Below are positions 41,876 through 48,949 of a stretch of 64,000 bases of DNA, one piece after another. The stretch spans positions 62,001 through 126,000 of the forward strand of contig CAYMZZ010000010.1 of NCBI GenBank assembly GCA_964395095.1. The letters are read 5' to 3'. Both the position numbers and the translations under genes were made by a program. This DNA is from CAYMZZ01 sp964395095 (lineage in GTDB: Bacteria; Bacteroidota; Bacteroidia; Chitinophagales; Chitinophagaceae). Position 1 is the first letter of the stretch. Each line of letters starts with the position of its first letter. Under the pieces are notes generated by a model. The model was given only the letters and a program-made list of their open reading frames with translations, was not told where the DNA came from and made no database searches.

Positions 41876-43156
41876 TCAGGCACTGTACTTTAAAGGAAAA
41901 TGCGCCACCAACGCGCATCCATCTCCCGGGCTTGAGAGGAATTTCACTTCGCCCTGAAAGAGTTCGAGCCGGCTGCGGATATTGCGCATACCGGTGCCTT
42001 CCCTCAACTGCGAAGGATCAAATCCTTTTCCATTATCCTTTACACGGATGCCGGCCCGGTCATCTTCGATCGACACCCGCACTTCAATCGTTGAGGCTTC
42101 GGCATACTTCATACAATTATTGATTTGTTCCTGCACAATACGATACAACATCAGTTTCTGCTCCGCATCCATGCGTTGATCCACTGCTTCGGGTACATCT
42201 ACCAGGATTTTAATGGGCTTCACACGGGTAACATACGTAACCAGATGATTGATGGCCTCGCGCAGCGACTGCTCCTCGAATCGTGGGGGTTTCAGGTTGG
42301 CAGAAAGCGTCCTGATTTCCTGAACGCTTAGCTCCAACATTTCCTTGATCTTGTCGCCAACAACTTTCACTTCGGGCGAGTTGGTTGGCAATGTGCCGGC
42401 ATAAAGACTGGCGACGCTCAGCACCTGGGCAATATTATCATGCAACTCTTCCGCCCAGCGATTTCTCTCCTTTTCTTCGGCATTGATGATGGAACGCGAC
42501 AGCTCCGTCTTCTGCTGCAGTTGTTGCTGGTAATAACTGGCTTCCAGTTGGCGGAACTCCGTCAGGTCCTGGATGGCACCGATAACGCCGTATGCCGTTC
42601 CCCAGTCATCTTTCAGTATGTACACACTGTGCAGCACATGCCTGATCTCTCCGGTGATGCTGAGCGCCCGGTATTCTTCGCGCCAGTAATTAATTCCAGC
42701 TTTCATAGCCCCATCAAAGCGGCTCAACACAAGCTGCAGATCATCCGGATGTATATGGGTTTCCCAGAATTTTCGGGCATTGTAGATCAGCCCCGGATCT
42801 GTAATCCCCAATATCTGCCGCATGGTAGCATTGAATTGTACCCTGTCTTCCCGGATATTGTATTCATAAATCCCCTCCTTGGTAGCCGTTACCAACGCAT
42901 CATTTTTTTTCTCCATAATGCGATACTCTTCCAGGGATCGGCTCATCTTGCCATAAAGGTTGCGGCTTAGAAAAAACAAAAACAAAGTGGAGACCAACAC
43001 AAAGAAAATTCCCTTGTACTGCTCAATCGCCTGCAACCGGTTCGCGTCCCCCTGGCTAATCCTTTCCGCTAACTGACCGCTGAATATAATCCAAAGAACA
43101 CCCAATACCAGGTAAGCCAGGCTAAGTCGTATGGCAACGGGAATTTTGGAAAGCAC
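41876..43156 (-). CDS. PAS-containing sensor histidine kinase (HisKA_3 type)
   Basis: A 426-residue membrane kinase: two membrane helices (near 10-27 and 49-66), a PAS domain (about 85-215, GIYEYNIREDRVQFNATMRQILG; FWETHIHPDDLQLVLSRF), a HisKA_3 dimerisation box with the phospho-histidine in ERNRWAEELHDNIAQ, and an HATPase region (VQEQINNCMKYAEAS, VKDNGKGFDPSQ, GTGMRNIRSRLEL). This NarL-type kinase usually pairs with a LuxR-like response regulator, but none is adjacent, so it is an orphan here. Confidence 0.9.
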   Translation of the reverse strand: MLSKIPVAIRLSLAYLVLGVLWIIFSGQLAERISQGDANRLQAIEQYKGIFFVLVSTLFLFFLSRNLYGKMSRSLEEYRIMEKKNDALVTATKEGIYEYNIREDRVQFNATMRQILGITDPGLIYNARKFWETHIHPDDLQLVLSRFDGAMKAGINYWREEYRALSITGEIRHVLHSVYILKDDWGTAYGVIGAIQDLTEFRQLEASYYQQQLQQKTELSRSIINAEEKERNRWAEELHDNIAQVLSVASLYAGTLPTNSPEVKVVGDKIKEMLELSVQEIRTLSANLKPPRFEEQSLREAINHLVTYVTRVKPIKILVDVPEAVDQRMDAEQKLMLYRIVQEQINNCMKYAEASTIEVRVSIEDDRAGIRVKDNGKGFDPSQLREGTGMRNIRSRLELFQGEVKFLSSPGDGCALVAHFPLKYSA

Positions 43157-43165
43157 GGGAGGGAG

Positions 43166-43357
43166 ATTTGTTGATTTGTTGATTCGTTGATTTGTTGATT
43201 TGTTGAATCGTTGATTTGTTGAAGCTTGTTCGCATAAGGCTCGAGGGAAGGTATCTTAATCGGAATCATTACGTCCTCAGTAGTAGACACCAGAGTTATA
43301 TTCCCAAAACCCGCAACCTTCCACAAATCAACGATTCAACAAATAAACAAATCAACA
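43166..43357. repeat. Paired inverted octamer array R8 (GTTGATTT type)
   Basis: The left arm (43166-43224) has about seven GTTGATTT octamers with a few changed bases; the right arm (43323-43357) has CAACAAAT/ATCAACGA complement. The period is 8 nt instead of 7. It lies between the ygiD stop and the kinase start, both on the minus strand. Confidence 0.68.
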
Positions 43358-43382
43358 CTTCATATTACATCTTTTCTCCAAC

Positions 43383-44216
43383 TTATCCAAACTCCACCGA
43401 AGTCATATTGAGGGAGCCGGCCACCAAAACATCATTAAAGAAGCCCGGTTCTTCATTTTTGGCCTGAAGGCCCAGGGTATAGATCAACGGATAATAGTGG
43501 TCGGGAGTGGGAACCGCGAGTTTGGCGGCAAGACCCTGCTCCTCGTAATGGATCAGGCTCCTATGATCGCGTTGTATGATTTTTTGCTTAAACCATTCGT
43601 GCATCTCCTCCGCCCAGTCGTAGCCAAAACCGGTTTGATCCATTTTGTCCCAGGCCAACATGCGGAGATTATGTACCATATTTCCGCTTCCGATGATCAT
43701 AACGCCTTTTTCGCGCAGGCTGGCCAGTTCAGTCGCCAGTTGGTAGTGCCAGGCAGCCGGCTTTTGGAAGTCGATGCTGATTTGAAAAACAGGAATGCCT
43801 GCATCCGGATACATTTGCCGCAAAACTGACCAGGTGCCATGATCGAGGCCCCAGTCATGATCCAGTTCTATCGCGGCCGATTGCACAATGCGACGGGTTT
43901 CCTCCGCAAAAGCCGGTGCCCCGGGTGCGGGGTACTGCACGGCAAACAATTCCTCAGGAAATCCGCCGAAATCGTGAATCGTGCGAGGCTGGTCCATGGC
44001 CGTAACCCGGGTACCATTGGTTAACCAGTGCGCCGAAATTACCAGGATGGCGGCCGGGCGGTCCAGCTTCGCCGCACGGGCCGCCCATTCGGTACTAAAA
44101 GCATTGCTTTCAATACCATTCATGGGGGAGCCATGACCTACAAACAGCAAGGGAGCCCTTTCGCTCCTGCCAGGTAATGATGCCGCTAATTTTTCCAATC
44201 CTGTCAATGATGCCAT
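43383..44216 (-). CDS. ygiD: 4,5-DOPA dioxygenase extradiol-like protein (YgiD family)
   Basis: A 277-residue class III extradiol ring-cleavage dioxygenase homologue. Conserved features: LLFVGHGSPMNGIESN, VISAHWLTNGT, the DHGTWSVLRQMYPDA stretch and IGSGNMVHNLRM, which supply histidine ligands of the non-heme metal. E. coli YgiD/DodA opens DOPA in vitro; the natural substrate in bacteria is uncertain. A GGGAGG sequence shortly before the ATG (44216) is one of the few clear ribosome-binding sites in this window. A palindromic operator-like site lies about 70 nt upstream. Confidence 0.9.
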   Translation of the reverse strand: MASLTGLEKLAASLPGRSERAPLLFVGHGSPMNGIESNAFSTEWAARAAKLDRPAAILVISAHWLTNGTRVTAMDQPRTIHDFGGFPEELFAVQYPAPGAPAFAEETRRIVQSAAIELDHDWGLDHGTWSVLRQMYPDAGIPVFQISIDFQKPAAWHYQLATELASLREKGVMIIGSGNMVHNLRMLAWDKMDQTGFGYDWAEEMHEWFKQKIIQRDHRSLIHYEEQGLAAKLAVPTPDHYYPLIYTLGLQAKNEEPGFFNDVLVAGSLNMTSVEFG

Positions 44217-44285
44217 AACAATATCCTCCCGGGCGTAGATTCCGTAGGCCCGTTTTCTGTAAAATTAAACTATCTATTGTTAAAT

Positions 44286-44301
44286 CAATGTTTAAACATT
44301 G
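44286..44301. promoter_or_regulatory. 16-nt perfect palindrome between ygiD and a small gene
   Basis: CAATGTTTAAACATTG is fully self-complementary and lies in the divergent region between ygiD (minus) and the gene at 44444 (plus). The form suits a dimeric TetR- or MarR-type repressor; no such regulator is in the window. Confidence 0.45.
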
Positions 44302-44314
44302 TTTAGGGCCGCCT

Positions 44315-44345
44315 ACCCGCCCGCCGGCTTTCCGTGCGGGTTTTT
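44315..44345 (+). terminator. Terminator-like hairpin ahead of the small gene
   Basis: Arms ACCCGC (44315-44320) and GCGGGT (44336-44341) with a small inner stem, followed by TTTTT. It lies before, not after, a plus-strand gene, suggesting attenuation or the end of an unannotated transcript. Confidence 0.35.
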
Positions 44346-44443
44346 AAGTTTTTGGCCATCGTAATTTTTCGAAAAAAAAAGAGTAGTTCTGATATTCTCT
44401 CAAAAGCAAAAATTATGTTGCTTTGCCCTTAAGATCGACGACC

Positions 44444-44641
44444 ATGCAACTGATGATGTATATCGGAAATGACCTCATCGAAGCGGTTCCCATCAACCAG
44501 GAGCAGCTTCCCAAGCCGGGTTACCTGGGCAGTTTCAAACGGAATCTGAAACAGAAATACCGTGAACTGATTCAGCAGTACCCGGATCCGCCCGAATTTC
44601 TGGTCATTGAACCCCAGCATTCTGAGAAAAATTCCCGCTAA
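44444..44641 (+). CDS. Small protein of unknown function
   Basis: A 65-residue protein beginning MQLMMYIGNDLIEAVPINQEQ and containing a basic central segment (KRNLKQKYRELIQQYPDPPEF). No signal peptide or domain is recognised. The ATG at 44444 is preferred over a TTG at 44423. It ends next to a long palindromic stem and converges on htpG. Confidence 0.55.
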   Translation: MQLMMYIGNDLIEAVPINQEQLPKPGYLGSFKRNLKQKYRELIQQYPDPPEFLVIEPQHSEKNSR

Positions 44642-44644
44642 CGT

Positions 44645-44698
44645 ATATCGTTAAACGACAATCACCCGCCAAGGCGGGTGATTGTCGTTTAACGATAT
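44645..44698. terminator. Long perfect palindromic stem between convergent genes
   Basis: Arms of 26 nt (44645-44670 and 44673-44698; core CACCCGCC / GGCGGGTG) without mismatch and a 2-nt centre. It lies 4 nt after the small gene stop and 14 nt before the htpG stop, fitting a bidirectional 3' end structure, but T-runs are lacking. Confidence 0.6.
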
Positions 44699-44711
44699 AT
44701 GCCGGGATTGC

Positions 44712-46598
44712 TTACTGTAAGGCATTAATGCTTCGCTCTACAAATGCGGTCAGTTCGGCTCCTTTTAGCATTCCCTGGCTCAGCCTTGCCAGGTCAAACG
44801 CATGGCGGGCCATTTCTTTTTGCTGTTCGGCCGGCGTGGTGAGTAGCCGGTTTACCAGTTTATGATTGGCATTCACCGTCACCTTATAGGTATCGGGCAT
44901 ACTGCCATAAAAGTTCATTCCGCCACCCAGTTTGCTCATGTCTTTCATCCGGCGCATCCATTCTTCCATCGTAATGGTTACGGGAGCCGCATCTTCCGGA
45001 AGCGGGCTCAGTTCCACCTTCATGGCAGTATTGCCAATGGCCGATTCAAAAATTTCCTTTACCTGCTGTTGCTGCTCTTCCGACAGTGCGTGCCTGTTCT
45101 CTTCCTCCTTTTCGATCAACTTTTCCAACACATCGGCGTCCACTCTTTTCAGTTGAGTCTTCTCCAGTTTTCTTTCCAGTTCCGATATAAAATGCGTGTC
45201 AATTACCGCATCCATCTTCAGCACATCATAATTCTTTTTGAAAGCAGCCTGCAGGTAGGCATGCTGCAACTCGGGATCATGGCTATAGAGATAAATCAGG
45301 TTGCCGGATTTATCGGTTTGAAAATCTTTCACTTTCGCCTCATATTCCGCCAGGGTATAATGCTCGTTCCGGGTATTGGTGAGCAAAAGAAAATCCTTCG
45401 CCTTCTCATAGAATTTTTCTTCTGAAATGGCACCATATTTCACAAAGAGTCCAATATCGGCCCATTTTTCTTCATAGGCCTTCCGGTCCTTATTGAAAAG
45501 CTCGAGCAGCTTATCGGCCACTTTCCGCGAAATATAGCTATTGATTTTTTTCACGTTGCTATCCGCCTGCAGAAAGGAGCGGCTCACGTTGAGCGGAATA
45601 TCCGGCGAGTCGATCACCCCATGTAGCAGCAATAAAAATTCTGGTACAATATCCTTCACCTCATCCGTAATAAAAACCTGCCTGCTGTAGAGACGAATCT
45701 TGTTTCGATTCATCTCAAAATCATTTTTCAACCTGGGAAAATAGAGTACACCCGTCAGGTTAAAAGGATAGTCTACATTCAGGTGTATCCAAAAAAGAGG
45801 TTCTTCGGCAAAGGGATATAATTCACGATAGAAGGCGAGATAATCCTCCTCCTTCAGTTCTGAAGGAGCTTTGACCCAGATTGGCTGGGTATTGTTGATG
45901 ATATTGTCCATCTCCACGGTCTTATACCGGGGGTTACCTTCATCGTCCTGGCCATCTTCCACCGATTGGGGGCGGGTGCCAAACTGTATGGGTACCGGAA
46001 GGAATTTGGCGTATTTGTTCAGAATGCCTTCGATGCGGCTTTTCTCCAGGAACTCGGTAGAATCTTCATTGAGGTGCAGGATCACATCCGTACCTCTTTC
46101 TGTACGTGTACCCGCATTGATTTCAAACTCGGTACTGCCATCGCATGACCAATGGGCCGGTTCCGCGCCCTCCTGGTAAGAAAGGGTTTGTATTTCTACC
46201 CTTTCGGCCACCATAAATGCCGAATAGAAACCCAGGCCAAAACGACCGATGATTTCATTGGCATCCCTGGCCTCTTTGAATTTTTCCATGAATTCGGTGG
46301 CGCCCGAAAATGCCACCTGGTTGATATACTTCTTTATCTCATCGGCCGTCATCCCAATACCATTATCCGAAATGGTCAGTGTTTTTGCATCGGCATCCAA
46401 CTGCACTTTCACCCGCAGCTCTTCCAGTTCTCCCTTATAATGACCCAGGGTGGCCAGCCGCTTCATCTTCTGGCTGGCATCCACGGCGTTGCTCACCAGT
46501 TCACGAAGGAAAATCTCGTGATCGGAATAGAGGAATTTCTTGATGATGGGAAAGATGTTCTCCGTATTAATGGAAATAGTGCCTTTTTCCTGTACCAT
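44712..46598 (-). CDS. htpG: Chaperone HtpG (Hsp90)
   Basis: A 628-residue ATP-dependent chaperone dimer. N-terminal ATPase landmarks: FLRELVSNAVDASQK, SDNGIGMTADEIKKYI, FGLGFYSAFMVAERV and RGTDVILHL. The middle domain has FVEKINSY-like SFLQADSNVKKINSYISRKVADKL, and the C-terminal dimerisation helices end the chain. Length matches E. coli HtpG (624). Bacteroidota HtpG helps fold proteins during heat and oxidative stress. Confidence 0.96.
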   Translation of the reverse strand: MVQEKGTISINTENIFPIIKKFLYSDHEIFLRELVSNAVDASQKMKRLATLGHYKGELEELRVKVQLDADAKTLTISDNGIGMTADEIKKYINQVAFSGATEFMEKFKEARDANEIIGRFGLGFYSAFMVAERVEIQTLSYQEGAEPAHWSCDGSTEFEINAGTRTERGTDVILHLNEDSTEFLEKSRIEGILNKYAKFLPVPIQFGTRPQSVEDGQDDEGNPRYKTVEMDNIINNTQPIWVKAPSELKEEDYLAFYRELYPFAEEPLFWIHLNVDYPFNLTGVLYFPRLKNDFEMNRNKIRLYSRQVFITDEVKDIVPEFLLLLHGVIDSPDIPLNVSRSFLQADSNVKKINSYISRKVADKLLELFNKDRKAYEEKWADIGLFVKYGAISEEKFYEKAKDFLLLTNTRNEHYTLAEYEAKVKDFQTDKSGNLIYLYSHDPELQHAYLQAAFKKNYDVLKMDAVIDTHFISELERKLEKTQLKRVDADVLEKLIEKEEENRHALSEEQQQQVKEIFESAIGNTAMKVELSPLPEDAAPVTITMEEWMRRMKDMSKLGGGMNFYGSMPDTYKVTVNANHKLVNRLLTTPAEQQKEMARHAFDLARLSQGMLKGAELTAFVERSINALQ

Positions 46599-46697
46599 AA
46601 ACGATTGATTTCAGTTTAAGATTCGCACAGGTAAAGCAAGCCCCGTTCCAATTGGGCTTTGTTTGTCAGATTGACAGATTTCGGAGACTAAAGAATA

Positions 46698-46970
46698 TCA
46701 GGACAGGGAATTCGCCCAGATCAGTTGGTTGCCACCCGGCTGGGTTTGCACGCAGGTAAAGAAATAGCTGGCGGTAAAGCCAGTGCGGCGGATGCGTCCC
46801 TTTTCTTCGAGCAGCATTCTGCCTTTTACATAAGCCTCGATGGAACTCAGTTCCATGGCTATACTGGCAAGGTCGCCGCTTTCTTCCCTTCCTGAAAAAC
46901 TACGGTAAGCCAGCTTTTCGATGAGCTCGCGCGTTTGCGAAAAATGTTCCAGCGTAATGGAGATATGCAT
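46698..46970 (-). CDS. Small protein of unknown function
   Basis: A 90-residue protein: MHISITLEHFSQTRELIEKLAYRSFSG, then a predicted helix (LASIAMELSSIEAYVKGRMLLEEKGRIRR) and a C-terminal beta-like FTASYFFTCVQTQPGGNQLIWANS. No signal peptide. I do not recognise it. It lies about 100 nt upstream of htpG on the same strand and might share its transcript. Confidence 0.5.
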   Translation of the reverse strand: MHISITLEHFSQTRELIEKLAYRSFSGREESGDLASIAMELSSIEAYVKGRMLLEEKGRIRRTGFTASYFFTCVQTQPGGNQLIWANSLS

Positions 46971-47171
46971 GATGTTGTTGCTTTAACAATGGTCCCGCTA
47001 CCCGGGATTCCGATAGCTAAAGTACCACTGTTACCCCCTGCCGGTCAATAGAAGAGTCTGGGATTTGTATGTCGATAAATAACCATACGCCTGTAGTTGA
47101 ACGACTACTTCTCCGGGGAAAACCGTGGAAAAAGAAAAATTGCAGTTATTTCTTTGGGAAAAGAAATAATC

Positions 47172-47179
47172 TATATTTG
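47172..47179 (+). promoter_or_regulatory. TATATTTG promoter element for the SWIB/histone-like gene
   Basis: TAnnTTTG match about 47 nt before the ATG, with TTTG at 47153-47156 as a possible -33 element (15-nt spacing, a bit short). Confidence 0.5.
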
Positions 47180-47226
47180 GTACGGGTATTTCCCAATAGC
47201 CCATTAACTTTCTAAACTAAAAACAA

Positions 47227-47595
47227 ATGGCAACAAAAACTGCAAAAAAGAAAGCTGCCAAGAAGGCCGCCCCCAAAAAGAAAGTGGCCAAGAAGGCCGT
47301 AAAGAAAGCCGCTCCCAAGAAAGCCGCTAAGAAAAAATCTGCTCGCAAACCCTCAGCAGCATTCATGAAAGCCCTTACGCCCAGCGCAGCACTCGCGGCT
47401 GTAATTGGTAACAAGGCTGTTCCTCGTACTGAAGTAGTGAAAAAAATCTGGGCTTATATCAAGGCCAACAAACTTCAGGACAAAAACAATAAGCGCATGA
47501 TCAACGCTGACGCTAAGCTGAAGCCTGTATTTGGTGGTAAAGCGCAAGTGTCTATGTTCGACATGGCCAAGCATCTTGCCAAGAACCTGAGTTAA
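47227..47595 (+). CDS. Histone H1-like lysine/alanine-rich protein fused to a SWIB domain
   Basis: A 122-residue DNA-binding-type protein. Residues 1-43 are almost only Lys, Ala, Pro and Val (KKAAPKK and KKAVKK repeats) like bacterial and chlamydial histone H1. Residues 44-121 are a SWIB/MDM2 domain (FMKALTPSAALAAVIGNKAVPRTEVVKKIWAYIKANKLQD; KLKPVFGGKAQVSMFDMAKHLAKNL), a fold known from eukaryotic SWI/SNF complexes. Inference: a small chromatin-like protein. It has its own promoter and a strong terminator. Confidence 0.9.
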   Translation: MATKTAKKKAAKKAAPKKKVAKKAVKKAAPKKAAKKKSARKPSAAFMKALTPSAALAAVIGNKAVPRTEVVKKIWAYIKANKLQDKNNKRMINADAKLKPVFGGKAQVSMFDMAKHLAKNLS

Positions 47596-47614
47596 TTTTT
47601 TCTCCCGAAAATTT

Positions 47615-47643
47615 AAAAGGTACCTCATTGGTACCTTTTTTTT
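47615..47643 (+). terminator. Intrinsic terminator of the SWIB/histone-like gene
   Basis: Arms 47616-47624 and 47630-47638 (AAAGGTACC / GGTACCTTT) with a 5-nt loop and a T-run, about 20 nt after the stop codon. Confidence 0.87.
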
Positions 47644-47725
47644 GTTTTACGAGGGAAAAAATGCTCTTTACGACATTACATTGAAGCGGCAGACATTAGC
47701 CAATTCATTAAACGGAGAACTTCCT

Positions 47726-48826
47726 TTATTGAATCACTGACCGCAGCTTTCCCCAAAGCTCATTATCAAAACTGGATAAGGCTAATTGCGAATTACCGGC
47801 CGACTCGCCCATTCGAATTATTACCAACCCTTTCGAAGGCACTACATATATCTTCTGATCATTTTTTCCCAGGGCCGCATACATGTCGGCCGGAGCATTG
47901 GGCACCAGGCTGCCTGAAAAATTAAACTGCAAACCCGGCAATTTGTAGCCGGATTTGCCATTGAGCCATGTAAGATACCCATACGATGGATTGAAAGCTT
48001 GAGAGCTATTGATCATTAAATCGAAGTATGTTTTATTCGACAACAGGCTTTGGCCATTCCAGTCGCCGCGGTTGAGCAAAAGCAGGCCGAAACGGGCCAT
48101 ACTCCGGGGGTCGCTGAACAACACATTATTGTATCCCAAACCCAGCCAAAGGCCCGACATACCCGTTCGGTTGCAGATTTTTTCCTGGAAATACTGTTGA
48201 AAACTTTTTCCTGTGGCGGCTTCCAGCACCTGCTCCAAAAGGGTATAGGGCGCGTTGTGGTAAGCCCAGCGGGTACCCGCATCGGCCCTGTATTGCAGAC
48301 AGGCCGCGCTGGTACAATCACTATCGGGCTGGTAGGCATCGTCGAGACCGGTAGTCATGCTGAGTTGATGGCGCACTTTAATCAGGACTTCTTTATCGGC
48401 AGGCAGGGATGTCCACCCATTGCCCAAATAAACCCGGGTTGCTGCATCCAGGTTCAATATGCCTTCTCCCGCTGCAATTCCGGCCATAAGGGCAGTTACC
48501 GTTTTCCCCGCCGATGCCCAATACCAGGCACTGTCGCGGGTGAATGTTCCAAAATAATGCTCCAGCACTATTCTGCCATTCTTCAACACGATGAATGCTT
48601 TACTCTGCTTCTGATCGAGATAATCGATCAGGTCGGGTATGGCGCTGGTATTCCATTGCAGTTCGGCAGCCGTTACCGTTTCCCATTCAGCCGAATTGCC
48701 GGGTGGAAAATACATAGCCGGGGCTGTGGGATCAGGTGCGGCAGAATCGCCCTTTGAGCAGCCGGCCAGCAGCAAGGATGCGATCGAAAGGATAAGGCCA
48801 TTAATTAGGGTTGTTCTTGTTCTCAT
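47726..48826 (-). CDS. Serine hydrolase lipoprotein (beta-lactamase/class C family)
   Basis: A 366-residue lipoprotein (lipobox LLAGC, Cys23). It has the beta-lactamase-fold motifs SAGKT (nucleophile Ser with Lys) and YHNAPY (YxN); the third, KTG-like motif is not obvious. Class C-like serine hydrolases include esterases, D-aminopeptidases and penicillin-interacting proteins; the substrate cannot be told. Resistance to beta-lactams is not implied. Confidence 0.87.
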   Translation of the reverse strand: MRTRTTLINGLILSIASLLLAGCSKGDSAAPDPTAPAMYFPPGNSAEWETVTAAELQWNTSAIPDLIDYLDQKQSKAFIVLKNGRIVLEHYFGTFTRDSAWYWASAGKTVTALMAGIAAGEGILNLDAATRVYLGNGWTSLPADKEVLIKVRHQLSMTTGLDDAYQPDSDCTSAACLQYRADAGTRWAYHNAPYTLLEQVLEAATGKSFQQYFQEKICNRTGMSGLWLGLGYNNVLFSDPRSMARFGLLLLNRGDWNGQSLLSNKTYFDLMINSSQAFNPSYGYLTWLNGKSGYKLPGLQFNFSGSLVPNAPADMYAALGKNDQKIYVVPSKGLVIIRMGESAGNSQLALSSFDNELWGKLRSVIQ

Positions 48827-48890
48827 AGACAGGATATTAACGGCCCTTCGACGGATTTATGCTGAATAAGTTTAATAAATTAACGGCCAT

Positions 48891-48938
48891 TGCCTAAAAA
48901 AAAGCATCCGCCTTTCGGCGGATGCTTTTTTTTAGGCA
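48891..48938 (-). terminator. Terminator of the aconitase gene
   Basis: 22-bp perfect arms 48891-48912 and 48917-48938 (core GCATCCGCC / GGCGGATGC) with a tetraloop; on the minus strand the stem ends in eight T. It is 12 nt downstream of the aconitase stop and also symmetric, so it may work both ways. Confidence 0.87.
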
Positions 48939-48949
48939 GAAAAGAGTGA

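Noticed and set aside
47227..47369. Lys/Ala-rich repeats as low-complexity artefact.
   Set aside because: The reading continues into a proper SWIB domain and has promoter and terminator, so it is a real gene.
47726..48826. Beta-lactamase giving antibiotic resistance.
   Set aside because: Only the general serine-hydrolase fold is seen; the third motif is unclear, so no resistance claim can be made.
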